Shown: positions 25,902 through 34,818, numbered from the stretch's first letter. The stretch: 64,000 nt of DNA from Thalassospiraceae bacterium LMO-SO8 (GCA_031655335.1 CP134226.1:744001-808000), one strand, 5' to 3'. Notes: generated by a model from the letters alone, not told the origin. Numbers and translations: made by a program.

Positions 25902-27683
25902 ATGACCAAGATGAACACGGAAGAGGCCTTCGTTAAGGTCCTGCAAATGCACGGCATCGAACATGCCTTCGGCATCATCGGCTCGGCCATGATGCCGATC
26001 TCGGACCTGTTCCCCAAGGCGGGGATCACCTTCTGGGACTGCGCCCATGAATGCAACGCCGGCATGATGGCCGACGGCTTTACGCGCTCAAGCGGCAAGA
26101 TGGCCATGTGCGTCGCCCAGAACGGCCCCGGCATCACCAACTTCGTGACTCCGGTCAAGACCGCCTATTGGAACCACACGCCGATGCTGCTGGTCACGCC
26201 GCAGGCGGCCAACAAGACCATCGGCCAGGGCGGTTTCCAGGAAATCCCGCAGATGGCCCTGTTCGAAGACATGGTCTGCTATCAGGAAGAGGTCCGCGAC
26301 CCGACCCGCATCGCCGAGGTCCTGAACCGCGTGATCACCGAAGCCTGGCGCGGTTCCGGCCCGGCGCAGATCAACGTGCCGCGCGATTTCTGGACCCAGA
26401 TCATCGACATCGACCTGCCCCAGGTCATCAACATCGAACGCCCGTCGGGCGGCAAGCAGGCCATCGCCGATGCCGCCAAGATGCTGTCGACCGCCAAGTT
26501 CCCGGTCATCCTGAATGGTGCCGGCGTGGTGCTGTCGGGCGGCATCGAGGCCTCCAAGGCGCTGGCCGAACGCCTGTCGGCCCCGGTGTGCTGCGGCTAT
26601 CAGCACAACGACGCCTTCCCGGGCTCGCACCCGCTGTTCGCCGGGCCCTTGGGCTACAACGGCTCCAAGGCCGGCATGGAGCTGATCTCCAAGGCCGACG
26701 TGGTGCTGGCGCTCGGCACGCGGCTGAACCCGTTCTCGACCCTGCCCGGCTACGGCATGGATTACTGGCCGAAGAACGCCAAGATCATCCAGGTCGACAT
26801 CAAGGCCGAACGCATCGGCCTGACCAAGAAGGTCGATGTCGCCATCCAGGGCGACGCCAAGCAGGTCGCCGAACAGATCCTGGCCGGGCTGGCCCCGACC
26901 GCCGGCGACGCCGGGCGCAAGGAGCGCGAGGACCTGATCTCCACCACCAAGTCGCGCTGGCTGCAGACCCTGTCGTCCATGGACCATGAAGACGACGATC
27001 CGGGCACGACCTGGAACGAACGCGCGCGCAACAAGCATCCGGAACGGATGAGCCCGCGCATGGCCTGGCGCGCCATTCAGGCGGCGCTTCCGCGCGACGC
27101 CATCATCTCGTCCGACATCGGCAACAACTGCGCCATCGGCAACGCCTATCCGACCTTCGAACAGGGCCGCAAATACCTGGCCCCGGGCCTGTTCGGGCCC
27201 TGCGGTTACGGCTTCCCGTCGATCATGGGCGCCAAGATCGCCTGCCCGGACACCCCGGTCGTCGGCTTCGCCGGTGACGGCGCCTTCGGCATCTCCGCCA
27301 ACGAGATGACCGCCGTCGGCCGCGACGAATGGCCGGCCATCACCATGGTCATCTTCCGCAACTACCAGTGGGGTGCCGAAAAGCGCAACACCACGCTGTG
27401 GTATCAGGACAATTTCGTCGGCACGGAACTGGACCTCGACGTCCAGTACGCCAAGATCGCCGATGCCTGCGGCCTCAAGGGCGTGCAGGTCACGACCATG
27501 CAGGAACTGACCGATGCCCTGGACGCCGCCGTGAAGGCGCAGATGGAAAACAAGACCACGACCTTCATCGAGGTCATCCTGAACCAGGAACTGGGCGAGC
27601 CGTTCCGCCGCGACGCCATGAAGGCGCCGGTCGAGGTCGCGGGGATCAATCCCGGCGACATGCGCCCGCAGAAAGGGGCCTAA
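25902..27683 (+). CDS. xsc: Sulfoacetaldehyde acetyltransferase
   Basis: The 593-residue ThDP enzyme has the Xsc N-terminus (MNTEEAFVKVLQMHGIEHAFGIIGSAMMPI begins the pyrimidine-binding domain). It has a central FAD-less domain and a C-terminal pyrophosphate domain with GDGAFGISANEMTAVGR, followed by NYQWGAEKRNTTLWYQDN. Xsc converts sulfoacetaldehyde and phosphate to acetyl phosphate and sulfite. Its order ald-xsc-pta and the tpa gene upstream make the role clear. It is the meeting point for taurine and probably for sulfoacetate from the 58-64 kb operon. A 283-base gap upstream with several CTGGAC-like elements suggests its own TauR-controlled promoter. GGGAGGA precedes the ATG. Confidence 0.96.
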   Translation: MTKMNTEEAFVKVLQMHGIEHAFGIIGSAMMPISDLFPKAGITFWDCAHECNAGMMADGFTRSSGKMAMCVAQNGPGITNFVTPVKTAYWNHTPMLLVTPQAANKTIGQGGFQEIPQMALFEDMVCYQEEVRDPTRIAEVLNRVITEAWRGSGPAQINVPRDFWTQIIDIDLPQVINIERPSGGKQAIADAAKMLSTAKFPVILNGAGVVLSGGIEASKALAERLSAPVCCGYQHNDAFPGSHPLFAGPLGYNGSKAGMELISKADVVLALGTRLNPFSTLPGYGMDYWPKNAKIIQVDIKAERIGLTKKVDVAIQGDAKQVAEQILAGLAPTAGDAGRKEREDLISTTKSRWLQTLSSMDHEDDDPGTTWNERARNKHPERMSPRMAWRAIQAALPRDAIISSDIGNNCAIGNAYPTFEQGRKYLAPGLFGPCGYGFPSIMGAKIACPDTPVVGFAGDGAFGISANEMTAVGRDEWPAITMVIFRNYQWGAEKRNTTLWYQDNFVGTELDLDVQYAKIADACGLKGVQVTTMQELTDALDAAVKAQMENKTTTFIEVILNQELGEPFRRDAMKAPVEVAGINPGDMRPQKGA

Positions 27684-27697
27684 GCGCCCTTGCAAGA

Positions 27698-27782
27698 GGC
27701 CGGGAGGCCGCGGCAACCACCGCCCGTCTCCCGGCCCTCCCCTTTTCCCGGGCGCCCCTTTCTTGCGGGCGCCCCTTTTTTT
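27698..27782 (+). terminator. Two tandem hairpins after xsc, the second with a T-run
   Basis: First hairpin: GGCCGGGAG (27698) with CTCCCGGCC (27728). Second: GGGCGCCC (27750) pairs with its copy at 27767 and is followed by CTTTTTTT. The second has the form of a strong rho-independent terminator and lies before pta. Confidence 0.75.
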
Positions 27783-27798
27783 GGGTGTATGCTGAACC

Positions 27799-28740
27799 AT
27801 GCTGAGCACCGCGCCGTTCGAAGTTCCCCAATACCTGCTCGATAGGGCCAAGGGCCTGGACCGCGTGCCCATGGCCGTCGCCGGGGCCGACAACATGGTG
27901 GTCATGGAAAGTGCCCGTCAGGCGACGGACGCGGGCCTGATCGCGCCGGTCCTGGTCGGTGACCGGGATGAGATCGAAAGCCTGGCCGAAACCATGGGCT
28001 GGGACATTTCATCCTTTCGTATCGTCGAGACCGGAGAAGAAGACGAAGCCGCCGCCGCGCGCATGGCCGTGGCCCTGGCCCGTGACGGCGAGGTCAAGGC
28101 CTTGATGAAGGGCCATGTCCATACCGATGCCCTGATGGCCGCCGTGGTCGCCCGCGAGACGGGGCTGCGCACGGGACGGCGCCTGTCCCACGTCTTTCAC
28201 ATGACCGTGCCCGGCAGCGACCGGGTGCTGATGATCACCGACGGGGCCGTCAATATCGCCCCCAATGAAAACACCCTGATCGACATCGTCAACAACGCGG
28301 TCGGTCTGGCCCATGCGCTGGGCAACGCCAACCCCAAGGTCGCCATCCTGTCCGGCACGGAAAGCGCCCTGCCGGCCATGCCGTCGAGCATGCAGGCCAA
28401 GGTGATCGTCGAGCGTGCCCGCGCCGGCGAGGTCACGGGGGCGATCGTCGACGGCCCCTTCGCCTTCGACAACGCCATATCGCCCGAGGCGGCAAGGCTG
28501 AAAGGCATCGACAGCCCCGTCGCCGGCAACGCCGACATCCTGGTGGTGCCCAACATCGAAACGGGCAACGGGCTGTTCAAGATGATGGTCTATTTCATGA
28601 GCGGCCTGGCCGCGGGTATCGTGCTGGGGGCCAAGGTGCCGATCGTGCTGACGTCGCGCGCCGATCCGCCCGAAGCCCGCTTCGCCGCCACCGCCATCGC
28701 CGCCATCGCCGCCGCCGGGGGGACTAACGGCCCAGATTGA
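27799..28740 (+). CDS. pta: Phosphate acetyltransferase
   Basis: The 313-residue protein is the short, single-domain Pta/phosphate butyryltransferase type with AVAGADNMVVMESARQATDAGL near the start. It has KALMKGHVHTDALMAAV and the closing GNADILVVPNIETGNGLFKMMVYF. It turns the acetyl phosphate made by Xsc into acetyl-CoA. Its position just after xsc supports that role. There is no clear ribosome site before the ATG and a terminator-like hairpin lies between xsc and pta, so its expression may be set separately. Its 3' end overlaps the convergent gene by 17 bases. Confidence 0.92.
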   Translation: MLSTAPFEVPQYLLDRAKGLDRVPMAVAGADNMVVMESARQATDAGLIAPVLVGDRDEIESLAETMGWDISSFRIVETGEEDEAAAARMAVALARDGEVKALMKGHVHTDALMAAVVARETGLRTGRRLSHVFHMTVPGSDRVLMITDGAVNIAPNENTLIDIVNNAVGLAHALGNANPKVAILSGTESALPAMPSSMQAKVIVERARAGEVTGAIVDGPFAFDNAISPEAARLKGIDSPVAGNADILVVPNIETGNGLFKMMVYFMSGLAAGIVLGAKVPIVLTSRADPPEARFAATAIAAIAAAGGTNGPD

Positions 28741-29794
28741 GCCGCCGCACCATGGCTTTCGGCGCCTGGGCGCAATCGTGGCGGGCAAAGACATTGCGGC
28801 CGGGGTCGCGAATCAAGACCATGCGTTCCACCAGGGACCGGCCCAGTTCGCGATTGACCTTGCGGGTCAGGGTCCGGGCCATCCGCTCCAGATCGAAATC
28901 GTTATAGTCCGAACCGGCCAACCCCGCGTCCGACAACGCGATGTTGACCATGTGATAGATCACCGGCGCGATGTCGCAGATATCCTCCACCGCATCCCGC
29001 TCGGCCATGATGGCGACCGGCAACACGGCTTCCGCCGTGCCCCGCTTGCCGACGAACGGCCGGGGGATGGGCACATGCTTGAACAGGATCGTCGGCGGCG
29101 GCGTGTCCTCCTCCGGGGGCGCGGCGCGGCGCTGCGTCGGCAGGGCGGCGGCGATGCCGGACATGGGGCCGGACTTGGGGTCTTCGGCCTTGCGAGCGGT
29201 GTCGACCGGCGCCCCCACCGGGGGAATGACCACAACGCCCTCCTGGGGCGGGGGGGCGTCCGCGGCTGGGGCTGCGGCTTCAGGCGCAGGGGGCGTTTCC
29301 GGGTTCTCGGCGGTTTCCGTGCTCAGGTCGTTCAGGGCGATGTACAGATAGCCCGCCAAGGCCAGCATGGCGACCGTGGCGCCGATCAGATACTTGGGGT
29401 CCTTGAACGCCAGATAGGCCAGACGCTTCAGTCCGCCGCCCTCTTCCTTGGCGCGGCGGTCGGCGGCATCCGCATGCTTGCGCGCCAGGAATTCCTGCGC
29501 CTTGCGGGTGCGCAGATCCTTGATGGAGCGCAGCAATGCCACGGCGTCGTCCGTGGGCGTGGCGCCGCCGGCGTTGGCGAACATGCGCTCGATCTCGCCT
29601 TCGACGCGGGTGATTTCCAGCTCGTCCCCCTTGCGGGTGAACAACTGACGGGTCACGGCCTCCAGGCAGCTTCGAAGCGCCGCCGCGTTGGGTGCGCTGG
29701 CGATCACGGCGATCAGGCCCTCGTTCGGGTCCTCGAACACCTTCTCCCAATCGGTCACGCCCGACGGCGTTTGCGGAAACGCGGGTTTGCTCAT
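28724..29794 (-). CDS. Unknown single-pass membrane protein with Pro/Ala-rich linker
   Basis: I do not recognise this 356-residue protein. Its cytosolic N-terminal part (about 1-135) is charged and helical. A membrane segment, YLIGATVAMLALAGYLYIAL, lies near residue 140. A Pro/Ala-rich linker follows, then a C-terminal domain of about 120 residues with VEDICDIAPVIYHMVNIALSD and LVERMVLIRDPGRNVFARHDC. The single-pass layout recalls envelope proteins that span to a periplasmic domain. The start at 29794 gives MSKPAFPQ and avoids an AT-rich upstream stretch. It lies downstream of a lipoprotein gene on the same strand, and the two may act together. Confidence 0.7.
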   Translation of the reverse strand: MSKPAFPQTPSGVTDWEKVFEDPNEGLIAVIASAPNAAALRSCLEAVTRQLFTRKGDELEITRVEGEIERMFANAGGATPTDDAVALLRSIKDLRTRKAQEFLARKHADAADRRAKEEGGGLKRLAYLAFKDPKYLIGATVAMLALAGYLYIALNDLSTETAENPETPPAPEAAAPAADAPPPQEGVVVIPPVGAPVDTARKAEDPKSGPMSGIAAALPTQRRAAPPEEDTPPPTILFKHVPIPRPFVGKRGTAEAVLPVAIMAERDAVEDICDIAPVIYHMVNIALSDAGLAGSDYNDFDLERMARTLTRKVNRELGRSLVERMVLIRDPGRNVFARHDCAQAPKAMVRRLNLGR

Positions 29795-29896
29795 GCCTGA
29801 TCCATGCCTTGTCGCGCGGCAAAGGGATGTGCCGGTCATCACAATATATATAAAAATGCAGATAAATTCCCGGTCAACACCCGGGTCCCCGCGCAC

Positions 29897-30688
29897 CTAG
29901 CGCAGCGGCGTGATGGTCGGCGTGGGCGGCTCGACCGCCGGCTCACCCAGAATCTTCGCAACGTCCTGCTTCATCAGGATGCGCGACCAGGTGCGGATGT
30001 CGTGAATTTCGGCCGCCGGGACGATCCAGTCGGCGGGATTTTCCACCGGCGGCGGGACCAGGCGGAAGGTCTTGCCCTGGCCGTCCGCGCCCTCGACGGG
30101 GATGAGCTTGCCGTCCTTGGCCCGTTCCGCCCCCGCCTTGCCGCGCAGACAGGCCTCGAGCAGGCCGTCGTCCGTGTCCTCGTGCCGGTCAAGCCAGGTG
30201 AAGGCATGCTTGGCGGCGTAGCGGGTCAGTTCCTCATGGCGGCCCATTTCCCGGCGCAGGTCGGCGAAGGCGCCGTCGGCCCAGATCAACTGTTCCTTGG
30301 CGCTGTCGTCGCGGCAGCGGCGCAGTTGGCGGATTTGGCGCTCGCGGGCGGCGATGTACCAATAGGCGGCCTTCAGCTCGTTTCCGTCCTGCTCCAGCTT
30401 GCGCGCCGAGGCGTAAATCCACAGCGGCGGAAAGTAATGGGCCTGCGGTTCGAACCAGCGGCGGTAGTCGTCAATCAGATTGGGCGGAACCCGGGCGATC
30501 CACTGTTCGCCCTCGGACCACCGGCCCGTCTCCCGTGCCTTGTCGATCTGGAAGGTATAGGCGTCGAGCGGATCGGCGGGCGCCTTGGCGGGCGGATCGG
30601 TCACGCGCCGCGCCTGCGTCAGCTGCAGGCAGCCGGCGAGCACGACCACGGCGGCGCCGAGCGCCGCGACGGAGCGGATCCGAATCAT
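29897..30688 (-). CDS. Unknown lipoprotein
   Basis: The 263-residue protein begins with a lipoprotein signal peptide ending in the lipobox VVLAGC (cysteine at about residue 20), so it is probably membrane-anchored. The mature part is helical and charged, with WSEGEQWIARVPPNLIDDYRRWF and AAYWYIAARERQIRQLRRC. A closing block, WIVPAAEIHDIRTWSRILMK, precedes a Pro-rich tail. The residue after the cysteine is Leu, not Asp, which favours outer-membrane sorting by the Lol rule. The family is unknown to me. It is followed at about 100 bases by the single-pass membrane protein on the same strand. Confidence 0.72.
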   Translation of the reverse strand: MIRIRSVAALGAAVVVLAGCLQLTQARRVTDPPAKAPADPLDAYTFQIDKARETGRWSEGEQWIARVPPNLIDDYRRWFEPQAHYFPPLWIYASARKLEQDGNELKAAYWYIAARERQIRQLRRCRDDSAKEQLIWADGAFADLRREMGRHEELTRYAAKHAFTWLDRHEDTDDGLLEACLRGKAGAERAKDGKLIPVEGADGQGKTFRLVPPPVENPADWIVPAAEIHDIRTWSRILMKQDVAKILGEPAVEPPTPTITPLR

Positions 30689-30832
30689 GACGGAATCCTA
30701 GGGGGTTGTATCCGGCTTGTCACGGCCTAGGCATTGCCTGCGGTGATCTGCATCAATGTCCGGGGGCCCCATGCCGATTAGATTCCAGGCACAGAGGGGC
30801 CGCCTGCCCCGCAAAGGTGAGGAGAACGATTC

Positions 30833-31564
30833 ATGGACGGCGACAAGACATCTTCAGGCACCGTGTACGAGGAACCGGGCTGCGCCTACTGCCCGCCCAG
30901 CGTTCAGGCCTGCCGCCAGGGCGAAGGCGACAGCCGTGGGCCCGGGTTCTGCCCGTCCAAGGTCTGCCCCGATACCATCCGGGACGCCGTCGGCCATTAC
31001 CAGGATCCGACCATCCTGAAGGTCGCCCAGGTCTCGGCCCGGATCGAGGCCGAAGGCTACTGTAAATGGACGCGGGTCGAGGAGATCGTCCAGTTCGCCA
31101 GGCAGATGAGCTTCACCAAGATCGGCGTCGCCAGCTGCATCAGCTTCCTGGAACAGGCCAAGGTTCTGAGCGGCGTGCTGGAAAGCCACGGGTTCGAGGT
31201 CGTCTCGACCGCCTGCAAGCACGGCGGCGTGCCCAAGGAAGACATCGGCCTGCGCGACGACGAGAAAATCCGCCCGGGCCAGCACGAAAGCATGTGCAAC
31301 CCGGTATCGCAGGCCCAGGTGCTGAACGCGGCCGGCTGCGAATTCAACATCGTGCTGGGCCTCTGCGTCGGTCACGACAGCCTGTTCTTCAAATACTCGC
31401 AGGGCCTGGCGACGACCCTGGTCGCCAAGGACCGGGTGCTCGCCCACAACCCCATCGGCGCCCTGAACCTGGCGGACACCTACTATTCGCGCATCTGGGG
31501 CCCGGACAAACCGGCCAAGACGCCGAACAAGCCGAAGGCGGCCGCCAAGCCCGCGAGGGAATAG
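30833..31564 (+). CDS. DUF1847 cysteine-rich protein, probable metal-binding
   Basis: The 243-residue protein matches the DUF1847 family. It has an N-terminal cysteine cluster (GCAYCPPSVQAC, GFCPSKVCPDT), then YCKWTRVEEIVQFARQMSFTKIGVASCISF. Further blocks are VSTACKHGG and the conserved end NIVLGLCVGHDSLFFKYSQG followed by LVAKDRVLAHNPIGAL. About ten cysteines suggest an iron-sulfur or zinc centre; the role of the family is unknown. It has no signal peptide. AGGTGAGGAG lies upstream of the ATG. It is the only plus-strand gene in this stretch and converges with the flavoprotein gene two bases away. Confidence 0.8.
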   Translation: MDGDKTSSGTVYEEPGCAYCPPSVQACRQGEGDSRGPGFCPSKVCPDTIRDAVGHYQDPTILKVAQVSARIEAEGYCKWTRVEEIVQFARQMSFTKIGVASCISFLEQAKVLSGVLESHGFEVVSTACKHGGVPKEDIGLRDDEKIRPGQHESMCNPVSQAQVLNAAGCEFNIVLGLCVGHDSLFFKYSQGLATTLVAKDRVLAHNPIGALNLADTYYSRIWGPDKPAKTPNKPKAAAKPARE

Positions 31565-31565
31565 C

Positions 31566-33305
31566 CTACTCCGCCGCCCCTTCCGTCAGAAGGGTCTCGC
31601 CCGGTTTCACGCGGGTGAATTTCACCGGCTCCGTGGTGATGCCGATCTGGCCGTGGCCGTCGAGGGTCACGCGGGTGAAGCGGGAATTCTCGACATCCCG
31701 CACGTCCGGGTAATCGGCGCGGTAGTGCGCCCCCCGGGAGTCGTCCCGCGCCGTGGCCGCCGCGGTGATGGCCTTGGACACCAGGATCAGGTTCTTCAGG
31801 TTCAGCCAGTCGTGCCAGGTCAGGTTATAGGCCAGGTCCGTGCCGGTGACGCCGGTGGCGTCCAGATCGTGTTCGAGGGTTTCCAGGCCGGCCTCGGCCC
31901 GTTTCAACGAGTCCAGGTCGCGGATGATGCCCGCGTCTTCCCACATCAGATCGTAGAGCCGCTTGCGGATGCCGTCGATGTCGCCCTTCGGTTGGGTCAG
32001 GGGACGGCCCGCGCGCATCACGGCGTCTTCCAGGGCGGCCGGGTCCGGGTCGGCGAATTGGCCGTGGTCGGGGGTCCAGGCCGCGATGGTGTCGCCGGCG
32101 ATGCCGCCGAACACGGTCGAGTTGGCGACGCCGTTGCCGCCCAGACGGTTGGCGCCGTGGACGCCGCCCGTATCCTCGCCAGCGGCGAACAGGCCGGGGA
32201 TGGCGGTCGAGCAATCGGCCTCGAACTCGGCCCCGCCCATCATGTAGTGCGCCGTGGGCACGACCTCGACCAGCCCGGCGGCGAGGTCGAAGCCGCAATC
32301 GGCGCAGCGCTCCACCATGCCCTTGAAGTTCTTGCGCACCTGGGCCGTATCCAGATGCTTCATGGTGATGTAGAGCCCGCCGTTGGCGGCGACGTTGCCG
32401 GCGCGCATTTCCGTGAACATGGCGCGGGACACGATGTCGCGGGTCGCGCGCTCGTTGCGCTCGTCGTACTTGTGCATGAAGCGCTGTTCGTCGCCGCCCA
32501 ACAGGTAGCCGCCGAAGCCGCGCAGACCTTCCTCGATGATCGTGCCGGTCATGCGGGTGTCCGACCCGGCGATCAGGCCCGTGGGGTGGAACTGCACCAT
32601 TTCCATGTCGCGCATGCCAAGGCCCGCACGCAGGGCCATGGCCATGCCGTCGCAGGATTTGTCGCCCGAGGGCGTGTGGTACTTGTACATGGTCGGCCCG
32701 CCGCCGGTCGCCAGCAGCACGGCCTTGGCCTGCACGAAGCGGAACTGCCCCGTGCGCATGTCGATGAACAGCACGCCGGACATGCGCGATCCGTCCGCCG
32801 ACTTGATCAGCTCGATGGCGCGATGGTCTTCCAGCTTGTCGACGTCGCGCGCCCAGGTCTGTTCCATCAGGCGGTTGATGATCTCGATGCCCGTCAGGTC
32901 GCCCTTGTGCACCGTGCGGTCGAAGGTCTGCCCGGCGAAGGCCTTCTGGTGGATGGAGCCGTCCGGGTTGCGGTCGAAATAGCAGCCGAGCTCGTTCTCC
33001 AGCTCGCGGATGCGGACCTGGGCCTGGGTCACCAGGGTCCAGGCAAGGTCCTGGTTGTTGAGCCACTTGCCGCCCTCGACCGTGTCCATGAAATGGCGTT
33101 CGGCGGAATCGCCCGGCGCCAGGGCGACGTTGTAGCCGCCCTGCACCATGCGGGTGCAGCCGGTCTTGCCGAGCAAGCCCTTGACCGCCACGGTCACCTT
33201 CAACTGCGGCGCCAGGTCCTTGGCGTGCAGGGCCGCGAACAGCCCGGCCCCGCCGGAGCCCAGGATCAGAACGTCGGTCTGCTGTGTGTCGATGTCGGGT
33301 TTCAC
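31566..33305 (-). CDS. Succinate dehydrogenase/fumarate reductase-like flavoprotein subunit
   Basis: The 579-residue protein has the SdhA/FrdA layout: FAD Rossmann motif VLILGSGGAGLFAA, substrate-site H240 in QFHPTG, proton-relay R289, H352 in PTAHYMMGG and R386 in VHGANRLGG. Two differences stand out. The histidine that binds FAD covalently in SdhA is Cys here (C50 in KTGCTRMVQGG). The TE pair next to the substrate is EE (258-259), with RGEGG changed to RGFGG. It probably uses a substituted dicarboxylate and non-covalent FAD. It starts with GTG overlapping the stop codon of the hydratase beta gene (GTGA) and ends the operon that begins with gntR. Confidence 0.85.
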   Translation of the reverse strand: MKPDIDTQQTDVLILGSGGAGLFAALHAKDLAPQLKVTVAVKGLLGKTGCTRMVQGGYNVALAPGDSAERHFMDTVEGGKWLNNQDLAWTLVTQAQVRIRELENELGCYFDRNPDGSIHQKAFAGQTFDRTVHKGDLTGIEIINRLMEQTWARDVDKLEDHRAIELIKSADGSRMSGVLFIDMRTGQFRFVQAKAVLLATGGGPTMYKYHTPSGDKSCDGMAMALRAGLGMRDMEMVQFHPTGLIAGSDTRMTGTIIEEGLRGFGGYLLGGDEQRFMHKYDERNERATRDIVSRAMFTEMRAGNVAANGGLYITMKHLDTAQVRKNFKGMVERCADCGFDLAAGLVEVVPTAHYMMGGAEFEADCSTAIPGLFAAGEDTGGVHGANRLGGNGVANSTVFGGIAGDTIAAWTPDHGQFADPDPAALEDAVMRAGRPLTQPKGDIDGIRKRLYDLMWEDAGIIRDLDSLKRAEAGLETLEHDLDATGVTGTDLAYNLTWHDWLNLKNLILVSKAITAAATARDDSRGAHYRADYPDVRDVENSRFTRVTLDGHGQIGITTEPVKFTRVKPGETLLTEGAAE

Positions 33306-33913
33306 GAGGAAACTCCCATGCTGGCCAGCGCCTCGGCGCGGCGATCCTCGGCGGTCTTCTTGACGCCGTCATAGAGCGAGCCGCCGTGGGCGTCCATGGC
33401 GACCAGCAGCGGGCCGAAGCCCTTGATCTTGAATTCCCACAGGCATTCGGGGTTGAGGTCTTCCAGGTCCACGTCCGTGATCTGTTCGATCCAGGTCGTT
33501 TCCAGCGCCGCCGTGCCGCCGATGATGGCCAGGTACACGCCGCCGAATTCCTGGAACGCGGCGCGGCTGTCCTCGCCGAGGCCGCCCTTGCCGATGACCA
33601 TGCGCACGCCGTACTGCTCCATCAGCGGGCGGGTGAAGCGTTCCATGCGCTGCGAGGTCGTGGTGCCGATGCACACGCTCTCGTAGCCCGCCGGGCAGAA
33701 GTTCGACTTCGGCACCTTCTTCACGTTGGGCGCCGTGTGGATCACCGCATGGCCGTTCAGGTCGAACCGGGTCGTGCGGCCCTTGTCGAACATGTGGATC
33801 TGCGTCGCGTCGCGGATGCCGTAAAGCCAGTCTTCCAGGATCACCGTGTCGCCGGCCTTGAGTTCCCTGATCTGTTCCTCGGTGCAGGGCATGTGGATCG
33901 TATGTTCGGTCAT
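33302..33913 (-). CDS. Class I fumarase / L-tartrate dehydratase-like beta subunit
   Basis: The 203-residue protein corresponds to the C-terminal domain of class I fumarases. It has LKAGDTVILEDWLYGIRDATQ, then CPAGYESVCIGTTTSQRMERF with the TTTSxRM substrate loop, and VIGKGGLGEDSR. It closes with LEDLNPECLWEFKIKGFGPLLV. It pairs with the alpha gene 17 bases upstream. Together they should hydrate a fumarate-like double bond, or dehydrate malate or tartrate analogues. Candidates are fumarate, mesaconate, tartrate or a sulfonated C4 acid; the sequence does not decide. It is translationally coupled to the flavoprotein gene. Confidence 0.85.
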   Translation of the reverse strand: MTEHTIHMPCTEEQIRELKAGDTVILEDWLYGIRDATQIHMFDKGRTTRFDLNGHAVIHTAPNVKKVPKSNFCPAGYESVCIGTTTSQRMERFTRPLMEQYGVRMVIGKGGLGEDSRAAFQEFGGVYLAIIGGTAALETTWIEQITDVDLEDLNPECLWEFKIKGFGPLLVAMDAHGGSLYDGVKKTAEDRRAEALASMGVSS

Positions 33914-33930
33914 GATCTTCGCTCCCTTCC

Positions 33931-34806
33931 TCAGAAACCGATCTCGACGCCCTTGGGCGTGAAGGTCGCCCGGGCGCGGCGCGCCGAATGGCACATGATG
34001 TTGACGGCGACCGGGTTCATGGTGATGTGGGTGGCGGCGGTTTCGACGTGCACGGCGAAAGCGGTGGAATCGCCGCCCAGGCCCTGCGGGCCGATGCCCA
34101 GCATGTTGACGGCGTGGGACAGCTCCTTTTCCAGCTTGGCGCCCTCCGGGTCTTCGCAGACGGAGCCCAGGGGCCGGGCCCCCGCCTTCTTGGCCAGCTT
34201 GGTGCAGAGGTCCGACGTGCCGCCGACACCGACGCCGACGATGGTCGGCGGGCACACGCGCCCGCCCACTTCCATCACCTTGTCGACGACGAAGGTCTTG
34301 ATGCCGGCGACGCCTTCCGCCGGGATGCACATCTTCAGGAAACTGCCGTTCTCCGAGCCGGACCCCTTGGGGATCATTTCCATCTCGAAGAACTCGTCCT
34401 TGTCGGAAAAGTCGATGGTGATGACCGGCACCTTGATGCCGCAGGACGTCTGCTCGTTCACGCGGGTGATCGGATGCACGACGGAGGAGCGCAGCGGATG
34501 TTCCACCGTCGCCCGCTCGCAGCCCTTGCGGATCGCCTGCTTCAGGGCGTGGCCGTCGACCTCGACCCCCCGGCCGATCAGGATGTTGTAGATGGGAATT
34601 CCTGTGTCCTGGCACAGGAGGTTGGTCGTGTCCTCGGCCACGTCGATGTTCTTGATCATGGTCGCCAGGATCGACTTGGCGGTCGGGTCCGTTTCCGTCG
34701 CGTCCAGGCGCTTGAAGCCGTCCTTGATGTCCGGCGGCAGAATCTTCAGCGCCTGGATGTACAGGTGTTTGGCCGTTTCCTCGACGGCGGCGAGATCGAG
34801 TTTCAT
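33931..34806 (-). CDS. Class I fumarase / L-tartrate dehydratase-like alpha subunit
   Basis: The 291-residue protein is the iron-sulfur domain of a two-subunit class I fumarase-type hydratase. Candidate [4Fe-4S] ligands are the cysteines in NLLCQDTGIPIY, in FLKMCIPAEGV and in GGTSDLCTKLAKKAG. EQTSCGIKVPVI and GLGGDSTAFAVH are family blocks. Two-subunit forms of this length are known for TtdAB and for archaeal and bacterial fumarases. It follows the TauE/SafE gene by 12 bases in the operon and precedes beta. The oxygen-sensitive cluster suggests use under low oxygen or good iron supply. Confidence 0.87.
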   Translation of the reverse strand: MKLDLAAVEETAKHLYIQALKILPPDIKDGFKRLDATETDPTAKSILATMIKNIDVAEDTTNLLCQDTGIPIYNILIGRGVEVDGHALKQAIRKGCERATVEHPLRSSVVHPITRVNEQTSCGIKVPVITIDFSDKDEFFEMEMIPKGSGSENGSFLKMCIPAEGVAGIKTFVVDKVMEVGGRVCPPTIVGVGVGGTSDLCTKLAKKAGARPLGSVCEDPEGAKLEKELSHAVNMLGIGPQGLGGDSTAFAVHVETAATHITMNPVAVNIMCHSARRARATFTPKGVEIGF

Positions 34807-34818
34807 CTTGGTCGTCTC

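Noticed and set aside
26088-27905. A 605-codon open frame on the minus strand across xsc
   Set aside because: Its product is rich in Gly, Arg, His and Asp with no domain pattern, as expected for the antisense of a GC-rich gene. The plus strand clearly encodes Xsc.
31653-33374. A 573-codon plus-strand open frame across the flavoprotein gene
   Set aside because: It is an antisense artefact of GC-biased codon use. The minus strand carries a complete SDH-like flavoprotein with its catalytic motifs.
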